Below, in pieces: positions 20,328-32,045 of a stretch of 64,000 nt of DNA. The stretch lies in contig WFMF01000265.1 of NCBI GenBank assembly GCA_011033025.1, positions 124,001 to 188,000 of the forward strand. Direction: 5' to 3'. Position 1 is the stretch's first letter; each line of letters starts with the position of its first letter. This stretch comes from Beroe forskalii. Its lineage: Eukaryota; Ctenophora; Nuda; Beroida; Beroidae. Below the pieces are notes generated by a model. That model was not told the DNA's origin. It was given only the letters and a program-made list of their open reading frames with translations, and ran no database searches. A program made the position numbers and the translations under genes.

Positions 20328-21371
20328 ATGACTTCTATACTTCAACAAATCCTGGACTCTGAGCAGGTTTTCAAGACTAGAGAAAGTGAGATAAACTGTA
20401 AGAGGGAAGAAATGACTAATTTAGCCAGTAGGACAGAAAGATTAATGGCTGATGTGGTACAGTGTAAAGAGCAAAATATACAGTCAAAGGCTAGAATAAA
20501 CAGAAAATCTGAAGAGCTTAAATATGTCTTGAATCGTTCATCAATCTATTCAGACCAAATTACTTGCCTTGAATCTCAGGTTATACTAATTAAGTCAGAA
20601 TATGATGAAAATCTTTCTAGTTACAAAGCATTTCGAGATGAATTTATCTCATACTTGAGTGGTGATGCCTTAGCTTTACATGATGAAAATGCAAAACTCA
20701 AAGTTTCTAACCCATTAATGTATGAACTGATATGCAGCAAAAGAGATGAATTAAATTCATTAAAGAGTGAGATTGACTGTAAACAGCTATCTCTTTTTGA
20801 TAAACAAAAAATGCATGCAGATTTATCTGCTCAACTATCTATGAAAACTGAATTGAATGGGCAAAAAAGAAATGACCTTGACATTATGAGGAAAGATATT
20901 GTTTCAGGGGAATTCTCTCTGTTTGAGCAGCAAAAAATTGAAGGGTTGAATCAAGATATTGCAGCCATTGAATCAGACTTATCTTCACTTAATTTCGAAA
21001 TTAGTAGTAAAAAGTCTTTCATTCAAAAATATCGACAGTCTAAGTATAATCACAATAAGAACTCTATCAACAGTAATAGCAATAATAGCCAAAACTTCCA
21101 ATACAACAATGTCTGCAATAATCAAAAAGTGCCGACCTGTTCTAGCTACTTTCCTATTCATTTCCCTATCCCTAATCCCCAGGACACCAAATCTTCAACA
21201 GATGAACGGAGTGTTGTGACAAAGCCTGCAAATGTCTGTATTGAAAAAACAGTGCCATGTTGTACTAAGGAAGAACCTTATGATGAATTCTTTGGAGATG
21301 ATGTCGACCTTTCAAATACTCAAGTCATTAAAGCCTGTGAAGAAGCACAGAATTATCACCAAAGACTCTAA
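20328..21371 (+). CDS. Coiled-coil protein, unknown
   Basis: A single intact frame of 347 residues. Residues about 1-250 have a strongly charged heptad pattern (EINCKREEMTNLASRTERLM, IEGLNQDIAAIESDLSSL) typical of a long coiled coil, with likely breaks near residues 110-130. An Asn/Ser-rich linker follows (about 250-275). The tail ends in an acidic EEPYDEFFGDDVDLSNTQ and a short helix KACEEAQNYHQRL. No family recognised. The length, the coiled coil and the acidic FGDD-type tail would fit a structural or cytoskeletal/chromosomal scaffold, but that is only inference. The coding part has no intron, and a MITE sits directly upstream. Confidence 0.75.
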   Translation: MTSILQQILDSEQVFKTRESEINCKREEMTNLASRTERLMADVVQCKEQNIQSKARINRKSEELKYVLNRSSIYSDQITCLESQVILIKSEYDENLSSYKAFRDEFISYLSGDALALHDENAKLKVSNPLMYELICSKRDELNSLKSEIDCKQLSLFDKQKMHADLSAQLSMKTELNGQKRNDLDIMRKDIVSGEFSLFEQQKIEGLNQDIAAIESDLSSLNFEISSKKSFIQKYRQSKYNHNKNSINSNSNNSQNFQYNNVCNNQKVPTCSSYFPIHFPIPNPQDTKSSTDERSVVTKPANVCIEKTVPCCTKEEPYDEFFGDDVDLSNTQVIKACEEAQNYHQRL

Positions 21372-22326
21372 TTTGCACCTATGGCTAGTGAGTACTGTGC
21401 TATACAGTTATAGTTATATGATAAGGTAGTTGTTAGTTATATCCACTCCAACATATTTGACACAATTGAGGAATTTTGAATCTGACATTCTATTAACACT
21501 GGCATATTTTGTATTATCACCCTCCTGTGGCTATAATTCGAGTGTGATAATTATCCATATATCACCCCTTTAAAAATCCTGTTTAATGGCATGCACAAAA
21601 TTTTTGTAAAGGAGCAATTAAAACCTGTGTTGAATCTAGAAAACTTAAGTCTACCCAATAAACAGTTATCACGAAATCATATGAGTACAAATAACAATCA
21701 GTTTGTACTTTTTTGTACTATTATTATTCCACTCATTGTTATTGTTTAAGTAAAGAGTTATGTTGATTAATTAATTTGTTTTCAATCTTTTAATTTTCGA
21801 TTTTAATGTTATAATTTGTTAACAGATATCTCTGTTGCTGAGGGTTTTTTTTAACCAATCCTTAAATTATTTTCATTTGAATTGGGAATTGTCATTCAAA
21901 TTTGTCCTGACCTTGGTAAGTCACTAAACTGCAGCTTCATTTTTTGTAAATAAGTTATTGATATTTAATGCCTATTTATTCTGTATTGATACTTTGATAG
22001 TTGTATTAATTATTAAACATTTGTTTGACTTACCACTTGTTTGACTATTATGAAATTTTCTGACCAGTACCTAATCAACATAATTTTCAGCATATTATTG
22101 AATATTAGATTATATACTTTTTGCTACAGTGATTTCCTAACTAGGTTGCCTTGTTAATAACAGTCTTCATGATCGACTGAGCATGACCAAAAAGTTCTTT
22201 TATACAAATTATTGGAAAAATTTGTTATATTGCAATTGTGTTACAAATTGTTATTCAATTAAATTAAATTAACTAACTGAGGCTAATGGACTTGATTTTG
22301 AAGGCTCTTCTTGCAGTGATGCAAAA
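21372..22326. other. Intergenic AT-rich DNA
   Basis: Contains the 3' flank of the coiled-coil gene and the 5' flank of the armadillo gene. No coding region or repeat family is supported. Confidence 0.6.
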
Positions 22327-24628
22327 ATGAAGTCAACTAGCCAACTATATCTCTTGGTATCAACTGGAGCCTTAGCTGTTGTGTTAGGGTTTGCTCTTCT
22401 GAAAAGATGGGGTGCAAGAGAAGATCAAAGTGCCAGTGAAAACTCAAAGAAAGTATCTAGGAAAAAACGTGAGTTACAAATTTACTTGTTTTGGCTCTAC
22501 TCTACCAATTTTACCTCCATGTATCTTTATGGCAGGAGTTTTGTAGAAGTAAATTTTGTTTAGTTTTATATTTTATAAAGACTTATACTCAATAAGGAAT
22601 CAATCTGCCCATTAATCTTCTCAAACTTGATATTTCATTGAATTTCGACTGAATACCTGAATGGATTATTTCAGAGAGGAAGTCAGGATCCCATAGAGGT
22701 TTTGTCAACTACAAAACCTTGTCTTCTTCTGTTAATACATTTAATCCACAACTAACTGTGGTTTTAAAATATTTGGTGGAGAAGAGTGCATTCAAAGAAC
22801 ACCAAGTGAGCAAATGTCTGTTTAATTGAACTTAATTTTACACTTCATTTTGATGTTCAAAGTTTTGAGAAAATCCTAGGCAGGGCCTAGGCCCTCCTCA
22901 TAATTTCCATGGGAGGGGGGGCGTGTAGTTCCATGGTGCCCTTAAATCCTTCATGTGGACCGTCTCCCATGTCATTTCAAAGTAATTTAATCTCAGATAC
23001 TCATGACAGAGTCAGGATGTTTGGATAATGTAACAGATGTCTTGCAAACGACCAGCAACCCTGACATAAAAATTCTTTGTCTAAAAGTACTCATGAATGT
23101 ATCAACGAATCCAGAATACTTGAATGATTCCATCCTGGTAAATTAATTGAAGTGTTTCCTTCATTATTATTAAATGATATTTTTAGAGCATATCAAATAG
23201 TTAATAGACATGCCGAAGATTTGGCCTCTGATGTTAAGTTTTTTTGACGCAAGGAATGTAGCAACCTGATACCAACCCTTCTGCCTGCCCATCACCCCTT
23301 ATCTCCTGGAAGCTTTGTCAGAAGACTGTGAAGACATTCTAGCAGACATCCTCAGTCTCTTGGTTAACATTTCATCCCACGATGGAGTGATGGAGCCATT
23401 TCAGGCAGAGGTGGATGTGGTAGCCCAAACACTCTCCAAATACACCCAGCAAATCAATGTAAGAGGAGGGATTTTAATTGTGAGAAAAAGTTATAATTTA
23501 TGGCTCACAATTTGTTAAATTTTCTTTAGCCTGTAAATAATTTGATACTGAGATACATACAAGGATTCCCAGGATAGATCAATGATATTATAAAAAGTAT
23601 TAGGATGTGTAGTGGGGACTGAGGAAAGCATGTAATTGATGAGAATGCAGTGTCTGAACTATAATGTAGTATATATAGAAATGTAGGGAAATGGACGTTT
23701 TGTATTCTTTTTGCATTGATCATAATGTTCCATTGAGTAGAAAAACTCAAGTCTCAATACTGAGAACACTGAGAAGGGCGTGGAGTTGAAATATCCAGTA
23801 CTCCATTATATAATACATTTCCAACTACCAGTATGAAATGCTGCAAACTTCCGTCGTGAATTCTGCAGTAGTCCCTCTTATAATGCGAAATTGTGAATAA
23901 TTGTGAATTTAAGATATCATATTCACGAAATGAGTAGATTTGGGAAAGCTTCTGATGAAATCATATATTGATCCTCCTCCTCCTCCTCCTTCTCTTCCTC
24001 TTCCCCCTCCTCCCTCGGAATGACATTCTATTATTTCAGTATCATTACGAAGTGGTTTTGAACTGCCTGAAGATCCTGATAAACTTCACCTGTTCAGATA
24101 TGGTGTTCGAACTCAGTTTGGTAAGTCGCAAATGATTTATTTGTGGAGGGGGTTGGTATCAGTACTATCTACATATCTATACTGGTCCAGATTTCTGCAT
24201 GTTTTACCTTTGATAGCCAAGAACAGATTTGTTCCCCCAGAATTTGTGTTTTCTTATTCTTGTTGAAACTTTTGATCTTCAGGTGTACATGTCATTGATA
24301 CATCTGCTATTTGGCTGTAAAAACAACGCTATCTTACTCCGAGTTCTTACCCTGCTGAGGAACATTCTAACATCTAAAACACTCAAACACGGTGAATATA
24401 CCTTGGTATTTCATTTTTAGAAGTGATCCTCTTTCATTTGTAAAGTGATCCCCTGAGAAGCAAAAATATTGGATGTATTCATGATATCCCCCCCATAACT
24501 CACCCCCTTCAGATTTAACGTACGATGAAGAGATTATGCGGGGTATAGCAACCGTCCTATCCACAAACTTTGACAAGGAATGCATTGAGATCGCTAACCA
24601 GATCTACCGCCTTGTATCCGACCATTGA
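22327..24628 (+). CDS. Armadillo-repeat protein, ARMC10/ARMCX-like
   Basis: Exons at 22327-22468, 22675-22805, 22997-23137, about 23254-23458, 24040-24120, 24283-24391 and 24513-24628, all GT-AG. Residues about 7-28 (LYLLVSTGALAVVLGFALL, then KRWG) form an N-terminal membrane anchor followed by a basic stretch, as in the ARMC10/ARMCX proteins anchored to mitochondria or ER. Helical armadillo repeats follow: ILCLKVLMNVSTNPE, EDILADILSLLVNIS, VVLNCLKILINFTC and AILLRVLTLLRNIL; the last is close to the ARMC10 pattern. It ends IYRLVSDH. Exon 4 contains a one-base phase break in a C-rich run near 23285-23295. The expected role is mitochondrial dynamics or transport, inferred from the family. Confidence 0.77.
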
Positions 24629-26575
24629 CCAATCAGATACAAGCTACCAATCTCATTCAGCTCAGATGTGCAGTCAGTATGGTATCTTTTAAAATTTTCA
24701 AGGTTATTAAGTGTGTTCACCGTGGCATAGTTTGCTTGGGTAAGTGTGGTGAATTGCTGAGGAATTGATGATGTTTTTCTTGCGGCGTACTTAAAATGAT
24801 GGGGTGTCATAATCAACTCCTTTACGCTTTATGACTACGTTATGTGTACTCGCGTGATACATTTTGGGGTTCCCTTTAAGTGAGATGATTAATGATTATC
24901 ATATTTAACTTTGTTTAAATCTTAACGTTTTTGTATTCAAATGACTCGGAGAATTTGATGATTTTTCCTCATCTGAACCCGTAACACTCATTTTATACCG
25001 TAGATTCTCATTTAAAATCTTGGCAGGGAAACTGCAAAACAAAGTACAATATTTAGAATATCATTCAATTTGCTCAGTTTGAGGGATGTTTCTTGTATAA
25101 TGCCGAAAACTATCTCCGCTTTCTTTCGCAAGTTTATTGGCCTCATTTCCATTGATACTTAATACTCAAATTAAAGCAAATTCTAGCAATGGTTTTCCGT
25201 TCATTTGCCCTGCTTTCATTCGTAACCATTTCAGTCTTCATGAAGAACCTAAGTTTTTGTACTACATGTCAATTAACAACTTTTTATTGATCTAGGTGAT
25301 GGGTTTTTATCAAGCGAATCGTATGTTATTTCAAGATGGTGTTAATGATTAGATTGATGACAGACAACTTTTTACGCTTTTACTTGGGAGCTTTTAACTT
25401 AATTTAATTTAATTTAACTAATTTATCTGTAAAGTTTGATATTTTTCCATTTATCTGTTGTGGTCTCACTATGAAAGCATGTGATAAGGTGACGTGACAT
25501 TGCTACGATGACTTGACATTGTGCTACGACATGTTATTTGACATAGACTATAGTACATGGTATTTGTGACAACACCCTGTATTACAGCGTTACACCCCTT
25601 GCTGTCTAGAACGCGCATTTTTGGCATCTTTTGAAAAAAAAATACGAATTTGGCCCTTACTACTTGGAATTTAAAGCATGCTATGGATCATTGTGATACG
25701 AAAATCACGTTCAAAACTTATCAAACTCGGCTTGGTCTCATTATCATTTGCTAGATTAGTTGCTCGTGCTACAATAGCATTCTAAATCAATACCATTACG
25801 TAATACGCTGATTAGCAATATCGATTGTCATAACTTTAGACTTTTCCCAGGGCTAAATTTCATCATGAGAAAGACTAAGGCATGATATTGGTTACCATAA
25901 GCCCATGAGTGAACAAAGATTATTCGAGAACCTCAAAATTTTCCTGGAATATCGCCGGATATTCCTTGAATTTCACGCAGAAAATGTCGTTAATTTCAAT
26001 TTAATACACTTGGCATTGTTAGGTACTGGAACTGTAACAGAAAGTTGGGCTACATTCCTTTGGAAATGCCGCATAACTGGCATTTTTAGCGGCAAGGCCG
26101 CAAGTCTGCCGAAACAGGTACATCTTTTTGTACTAGCATTTTTGTCCGAATTCATTTGACCACTCTGCGCGCATTTTGGCATTAGGAGAGCCACGCGCGA
26201 TGCTATTCCCTTTGTTTCGGATTCGAGTTGACAGCCTTGAATAGATCGAATGTTCATCAGGGGCTTCTCACGTAGATAACGGGAGGCTTCATGAACTGTA
26301 CCGGCGTAGTTTTATAGAAGGAAATACTGAGGCACATTTTCAATGCCTTAGGTGTACTAAACTAAGTCAAGGAAGTTCTTATTCATTTCGTGCCAAAATG
26401 AAATTCAAATTAAGAATCCCATTTAAATAAATAAATACTCTATATTTATGCATCGCTTTAAATCCAAATCAGATCTTAACTCAAAGACGCTATGCTTTAA
26501 AATAAAAATCCAGCCATCTAAAGCGACTCATAAAACTTCCACCCACCCATCTAAATTAACTAATTGAGTAGTGAC
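24629..26575. other. Intergenic DNA upstream of UBC9
   Basis: About 1.9 kb with no supported gene. The largest frame (25905-26159) has no recognisable domain and atypical composition. The UBC9 promoter and any non-coding first exon should lie here. Confidence 0.6.
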
Positions 26576-27574
26576 ATGACTGGTATTGCTTTGGGCAGAC
26601 TGCAAGAAGAAAGGAAGGCATGGCGCAAGGACCATCCCTTCGGATTCGTTGCAAAACCTGTGAAAAACCCTGATGGCACGCTCAATCTCATGAATTGGGA
26701 ATGCTCAATACCAGGCAAGAAGATTAATTGAGTAATCTCTGATTGATCAGCGTGATTTTGTCATATTATGTAAGAGATAATAATCGAAGTTTGAAATAGC
26801 CTACCCAGTTTCAAGTTTCGTTTTCAATCGTATGTTTCATTGCAACAAGTCCCTATTAAATACCCTCACCCCAAATCCCCCTCAGGCAAGAAGGGCACTA
26901 ATTGGGAGTGCGGCTCCTACAAAATGCGAATGATCTTCAAGGACGACTACCCCACCACCCCTCCTAAGTGCAAGTTCGAACCCCCTCTCTTTCACCCTAA
27001 CGTGTATCCTTCTGGGACCGTTTGCCTATCTCATCTTCATGATTTATGACTTCCCTTTTAAACCTTATATTGATTTCTTATTTTTCGATTAAGTTAAACT
27101 CAATGTTGTACGTAATATGGTAATATGAATCAATCAGTTGAATTAAAAGCCAACTTGTACGTCACTTTAAATCGAAGTTTTATCGTGCTCTACGTGATAA
27201 TGTTTCAGTTTGCTTATCACTACTCGACGAAGAAAAAGATTGGAGACCTGCAGTTACTATAAAACAGATTCTTCTTGGAATCCAGGTACGTACTCAACGA
27301 TTTCCTGATAATATTTAGCCGGAAACCACACAATAATTGGTTGCTTGGTCGCTGAACCAGCCCGCAAGGAATAATCGCTATATTTGCCTCGATTTAACGC
27401 TGTAGATTTCCGACACAAAACATTAAAAAACAAACCACTTTTCAGGACTTGTTAAACACGCCCAACATCCGGGACCCCGCCCAAGCCGAGGCCTACACCA
27501 TCTTCACGCAGAACAAATCGGAGTACGACAAGCGAGTCAAGCAACAGGCGGACAAATTCCAGCAACGCGGTTAA
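26576..27574 (+). CDS. UBE2I: SUMO-conjugating enzyme UBC9
   Basis: Four exons (26576-26714, 26886-27019, 27208-27285, 27446-27574) encode 159 residues, the usual length of this very conserved enzyme. UBC9 takes SUMO from the SAE1/SAE2 E1 as a thioester and passes it to lysines on target proteins, mainly nuclear. Visible hallmarks: N-terminal [23 protein letters not shown] motif in [13 protein letters not shown]; catalytic Cys93 in [12 protein letters not shown]; and a C-terminal helix ending [10 protein letters not shown]. Intron 1 is GC-AG (CCAG, GCAAGAAG). Intron 2 falls immediately before the codons for V92-C93 and has no canonical GT-AG placement that keeps the frame: the joint needs TT-AG or GT-CA. 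Both introns are bounded by 11-bp direct repeats. The family identity is beyond doubt. Confidence 0.97.
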
Positions 27575-29086
27575 GTCACGTGACACTTGTCACGTGACAC
27601 ACTCACCAGGTGACACACACCACTCAAAACATACCACGGACACTGACTATCGCAGAATCTCCCATGTCTCATCTCGTTATCTTCTTATCGTGGATTTCAC
27701 ACAAGGCTCAACGTGATTGGGAGAGGTACACGGATGTGGGACACGTGACAGCGCTCGTAACCAATAGGAAAGCAGTTGTCAATTCCTCTCGACCAATCGT
27801 AACATAGTATGAAAGTGGCCGTGTATCACTCGTGTACCGACTCTGATGATGTTGATCCGTGTGTGTTACCATGGGAACCTCACAAATTATAGTGACGGTT
27901 GGAGACTTGCCTATCATGCTGTATTTTAGGATTATAAAATACCCAAATACGTATTGGGCATGATTTAGGGAGGCCTCACTCGTCCACTTTATTTGGGTGT
28001 GAATTGTTATTTTGATGTTTCGAGCTTGGGTTATATCTGTAGTCAAATATATAACCAATCCGACTCTGATTGGTCCTTATCGCCATTCTTGAACCTAAAA
28101 GTTTTCACGGTTGATAGTTGTAAGCCTTAAAATCCATGCAAACGAATCCATGCAAGCGTTTGCAGCGGATTCTAGTTTTAAATGTCAGACAGGTATTAAA
28201 AAGCTGAGTGTTTTTGGGCTTCTATCGCTTTTAAAAATATTTGCTATGAATAAAGTTTCAAAATTTTAATATATTAGTTGAATTTAATTTTAAGTTGGAA
28301 CAAAAACTGATTCAAACGATTGTGAATCTGTTGGAATTTTCTAATATGACAGCACAAGTTTGTGAGCAAACTCATTTTACCGACAGAAATATACATTCAA
28401 GTCCTTCGTTGGTTAATCGTGAATTGCTAAAATATCAGACAAATGTATCTTAGTATTGATGCAGCTGCCCATCTTTTTTATTTAGTACGTTAGGTTTATA
28501 TCTCGAATCATCGCACGAAGTTGATATATGATAGGAAAAATTAACCATTCAATGCTGACATAATAAGGTCGTGTAAAATCGATAGGCGGTTGGGAATATT
28601 TTAATTGCAGATGTCTCCAGATCACTTGATTGACGCGGGCTTGATAAAAACGCGCAATTTTGCTGTACTTTTCCATTTTCGATAAAAATTAAAATCTATA
28701 TCGAAAGTTGACACGCGAACAGTAAATTTGCACGTCTTCATCGAGCCCTCCGTCAATAGAGAGATCTGCACACGTGTGCTAACATGGCTTAGAATGGTTA
28801 ATTGGTGGCTGGGAACCGCCTACTTTTGCTGCACGGCATAACTTAGAGCCCATGATTTAATTGTCTAATTTTATTCAATTATAACTGCGTTTATTTGACT
28901 CAAATTGATTTCTTTTGTCGAATTTTATGCTTTGCAATTTGCATTTTCATGGAACTTTTCAGTCACTAAACTGCGATGGATACACTTTTTTGATACTATA
29001 CTTGATATAAATAATTGATATTAGACATTCATATTACAACTAAAATTTTTTCATCGAAACTTCTGAAAACAGATTGAAAATGCAAA
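27575..29086. other. Intergenic DNA between UBC9 and the GPCR gene
   Basis: Convergent 3' flanks. Just after the UBC9 stop lie two CACGTGAC palindromes (GTCACGTGACAC, 27575-27600). A single AGGCGGTT end of the short inverted-repeat family appears near 28582. No gene supported. Confidence 0.6.
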
Positions 29087-30604
29087 TCAAACGTCCTCGC
29101 TAACAAGCCTAGGTTCTTGGGAGGCAGGTTGATAGTTGATCGTATTTTCTGCCGTTGAAATCACTGAATCTTCTCTTATCGCTTGGAGAGGGGGTGCAAC
29201 ATTCGGTGGGTTCCTTGCTATCGCGGGCAGTGGTTGTGCAGCATTTCCCACCGATGGTCTGCTGGAGACGGACGGTCTTCCTGATACGGACGGTAGCCTC
29301 CTGACTGTTGCTATGGAAGGTGACCTGCTAGCAATGGACGGTGATCTGCTTGCAATGGACGCTCTCCCTGCAATAGACGGTCTGGCACCAGAAACTGTTG
29401 TCATTTCCGTGTCATAATCACTCGTCCCCACTGTTCCACGGCGTGCTATGGTGAGTCTCCTGACGACATGTTTCCTGTAAGACCCTATTCTTATGAAGAG
29501 GATCAGAGGGTTAACTGCAGCATTGACGAAATAGGGGAGGTATCCGATAGCGTAGGTCACCTTCAGACTGATTTCATCGTATGGGTTGATGCATGCATGG
29601 TGGATAGGGAAGTAGAGTGAACAGGAAGCACAGATTATGAAGAAGAGACTGATCAGGACGATGGTAGTAGTGACTGCTTTCATCTCCTTTTTCTTGTCCT
29701 TTCTCACTGAGTCACATTCTTCAGAGAGCGATGCTGAGGGGAATATCAGGACTTTCAGCTGAATCGCAGTAGCCACCAGTGTCACAAAGGCACATAAGAA
29801 GAAGGGGAAAGCAGAGTACATCATCTCCATGGCACAAGCAGATATCTTCATATAGATCAGAACACCGAATATCATTTCCAGCCATATAACCCGGCCAGGG
29901 ATATAGAAGTAGTAGCTGATCAGAGATTCGTGGATCTTGAAGTTGTCTTTGTGTTTCTTCAGAGTCCCAAGGTGGAAGTAGAGAAGGGTTCCTATGTCCG
30001 CTGAGAAGACAATCATCCAGAACAGGGTACACAATCCCAACGCTACAATAACGAATCCTTTCCGTATTTCTTTGAAGGGAAACACCACGTTGAAGGTTCT
30101 CAGGACAGCAATAATCATGCTCACAAAAGCAGAAACTTTGAACGCCACGACTGATATGAAGTACGCTGGGATGAGCAGCCAGTAAACAGAATATGTGAGT
30201 TCTTCCCTTACCACATGGATAGTAATGAAGATCAAACTGTGGAGGAGAGCACTGAAACCGGTGCAGAAATCACTCAAGCTCAGGATAAAGTACATGAAGG
30301 AGATGATGCTGCTCCTGATTTTCCTAAAGTGAAACAGCATGACTCCCATATTTAGCACCATGGCAACGACTGCCAGAATCAGGGTCGTGAAGATTATTAC
30401 ATAGCTGAATTCGGTCCCTAGGAAATAAGTTGCGGCTCGGTCAGGTTCTAGTGTTGTTGGGCGAGGGCCAGCCGTTGTGAAAGCATTATTGAAGGTTCCG
30501 AAGTCATAAGTCCAATTCCCTGTGAAACTCTCAGTTGCATCCCAGTCGAAACCACTTAGATCCGGGAGACTGAACCAGGAATCGAAATCCCAATCCCAGG
30601 CCAT
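29087..30604 (-). CDS. Class A (rhodopsin-like) GPCR, intronless
   Basis: A 505-residue single-exon seven-transmembrane receptor. The extracellular N-terminus (about 70 residues) is acidic, Trp/Phe/Asp-rich, and has the N-glycosylation site NWT. TM1 is near residues 72-95; TM2 has the family motif FILSLSDFCTG; TM3 ends VLRTFNVVFPF, so the usual DRY is replaced by LRT. TM7 carries NAAVNPLILFI, a variant of NPxxY. The third loop is Lys-rich (RKDKKKEMKAV). The cytoplasmic tail holds an in-frame repeat of Ser/Arg units (SIASRSP and RPSVS types), possible kinase and arrestin sites. The ligand is unknown. Intronless, rapidly diverging receptors of this kind are common in invertebrates. The loss of DRY may alter G-protein coupling. 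Confidence 0.9.
   Translation of the reverse strand: MAWDWDFDSWFSLPDLSGFDWDATESFTGNWTYDFGTFNNAFTTAGPRPTTLEPDRAATYFLGTEFSYVIIFTTLILAVVAMVLNMGVMLFHFRKIRSSIISFMYFILSLSDFCTGFSALLHSLIFITIHVVREELTYSVYWLLIPAYFISVVAFKVSAFVSMIIAVLRTFNVVFPFKEIRKGFVIVALGLCTLFWMIVFSADIGTLLYFHLGTLKKHKDNFKIHESLISYYFYIPGRVIWLEMIFGVLIYMKISACAMEMMYSAFPFFLCAFVTLVATAIQLKVLIFPSASLSEECDSVRKDKKKEMKAVTTTIVLISLFFIICASCSLYFPIHHACINPYDEISLKVTYAIGYLPYFVNAAVNPLILFIRIGSYRKHVVRRLTIARRGTVGTSDYDTEMTTVSGARPSIAGRASIASRSPSIASRSPSIATVRRLPSVSGRPSVSSRPSVGNAAQPLPAIARNPPNVAPPLQAIREDSVISTAENTINYQPASQEPRLVSEDV
29250..29395 (-). repeat. Coding repeat in the GPCR tail
   Basis: Short imperfect units encoding SIASRSP, SVSGRP and SVSSRP repeat head to tail within the receptor's C-terminal coding region. 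Confidence 0.8.
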
Positions 30605-30691
30605 TACGATGGGTGAGACATTCTGTAACGGTTGGAAAATTAAATCAATTATCAGGGCCTAGAGCCAGTCCTAGGATCAACATTGGGGCAT

Positions 30692-30806
30692 ATTAAGCGG
30701 TTGCTAAACACGTATATCCCTGTGTGGCTCGCGCGGCGCGCTTCCCCAGCACAGGGGAAGCGCGCGGCGCGTACACACACCTATGCGGGCTTAGGAAATT
30801 AAGCGG
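30692..30806 (+). mobile_element. GC-rich hairpin MITE, copy B
   Basis: A 97-bp element (30701-30797) with a perfect 9-bp flanking duplication ATTAAGCGG at 30692-30700 and 30798-30806. Its core folds back: GCGCGGCGCGCTTCCCC pairs with GGGGAAGCGCGCGGCGCG across a 6-base loop. Confidence 0.92.
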
Positions 30807-31516
30807 TTACATGTCCAAATGGGACCGTATACCGCAACTTACATGGTCGGGGCGACAGCCGAGACTTTGTAAAGTTGGATAAATATAATGGACGAGGCGT
30901 GCCAAGTTCATTATTGTAGGTATATGGCCACAGCTGAGAACATGGAACCAGATTATATCCCGAATGGAAACAGCTGAACGGAACCGACTATTATATTATC
31001 CGAGCAAACAACAGTATTTCTCTCACTCATCGGGTCTGACCCTCGTCCGGGTTCAACGCTTAAGTAGATTTTTGAGTGCTCCTTTATAAAATCAAATTTC
31101 ATTCTAAGCTTTTTTTCCACTAGGAAATTTGGAGGGTCGTGTTGCTGAGGGGGTTACATCCTACTAAACGTGAACCTAAGAAGTCGTGAGTGAGAGTCTG
31201 CAAATTTTAGTAATGCATCCCTACTTCACTGCTTCCAAAATGTCGATAACTCCCTCAAAATTTTAATTAAAAGATAACGAAAATGCATTCAGTTCGTCGT
31301 TCGAAGAATATTTAAAAAAAAACTTCTAAATTTCGACCTTCACAGTTCATACGATCGAAAGAGTTAAACGCAAGGTACGTACGTGAGAAACACTAAAACG
31401 CGCGCAATGAACTCTGTGCGCGCGCAATTCAAGATGCAATGCACGTGCACCCTTCGATTAATATATCAAAGGAATAGTGCGCGGCGCGAAGCAAAGAGAG
31501 AATCGAATTTAATTTA
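30807..31516. other. Intergenic DNA, upstream flank of the intronless GPCR
   Basis: No gene is supported. GCGCGC words near 31398-31425 and 31480-31490 hint at eroded members of the hairpin family. Confidence 0.55.
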
Positions 31517-31595
31517 CCCATATGTTTCCTAAGCCCGCATAGGTGTGTGCCCGCGCGAGCCACACAGGGATATACGTGTTTAGCAACCCATATGT
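31517..31595 (-). mobile_element. GC-rich hairpin MITE, short copy C (reverse)
   Basis: A 61-bp version (31526-31586) in reverse orientation: starts TTCCTAAGCCCGCATAGG, ends CGTGTTTAGCAA, and lacks most of the palindromic core. Flanked by perfect 9-bp duplications CCCATATGT at 31517-31525 and 31587-31595. Confidence 0.9.
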
Positions 31596-31599
31596 CAGC

Positions 31600-31936
31600 G
31601 CGCCAGCTCAGCAGCGGGTGAAGTGCCACTTGCTTAGCCCGCATAGAGGTGTGCGGGCTTAGGAATTGCAACACTAACAGGGGTATACGTGTTTAGCAAG
31701 TGAACTAAGTAAGCATAAGGCGGAATGTTAATTAATTGAATTCATTCGAGATTCGCTTCCGAATGCTGAACATGAACAGTTGAACACGCGTTTGCGTCGC
31801 GTTGAGCGCTTCCAGTTCCTCAGGGAAGCGCGCGGGGACAAACCTATGCTATGCTATGCCGTCTCAGAAACGCTTCCTCAGAAGCGCGGCGCAACAGGGA
31901 TATACGTTCCCCTAACCAGGGCGCTGGTTAGGGCCG
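31600..31936. repeat. Eroded hairpin-MITE copies
   Basis: A truncated copy around 31617-31700 has both kinds of end (GCTTAGCCCGCATAG and GTATACGTGTTTAGCAA). A second block at 31790-31936 has GCGCTTCC/GGAAGCGC arms and CCCCTAACCAGGGCGCTGG. Ends and duplications are not clean. Confidence 0.6.
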
Positions 31937-32045
31937 GGCAAGGATTTGCTAAACACGTATATCCCTGTCTGCGTTGCGCGGCGCGCTTCCCCAGGGAAGC
32001 GCGCGGCGCGTACACACACCTATGCGGGCTTAGGAAGGCAAGGAT
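31937..32045 (+). mobile_element. GC-rich hairpin MITE, copy D
   Basis: A 91-bp element (31946-32036), almost identical to copies A and B, flanked by the perfect 9-bp duplication GGCAAGGAT at 31937-31945 and 32037-32045. Confidence 0.92.

Noticed and set aside
25905-26159. 84-codon frame as a gene
   Set aside because: No domain or splice support; overlaps an equally open antisense frame.
28482-28676. Minus-strand frame as an upstream gene
   Set aside because: Short, no domain, no splice signals in phase.
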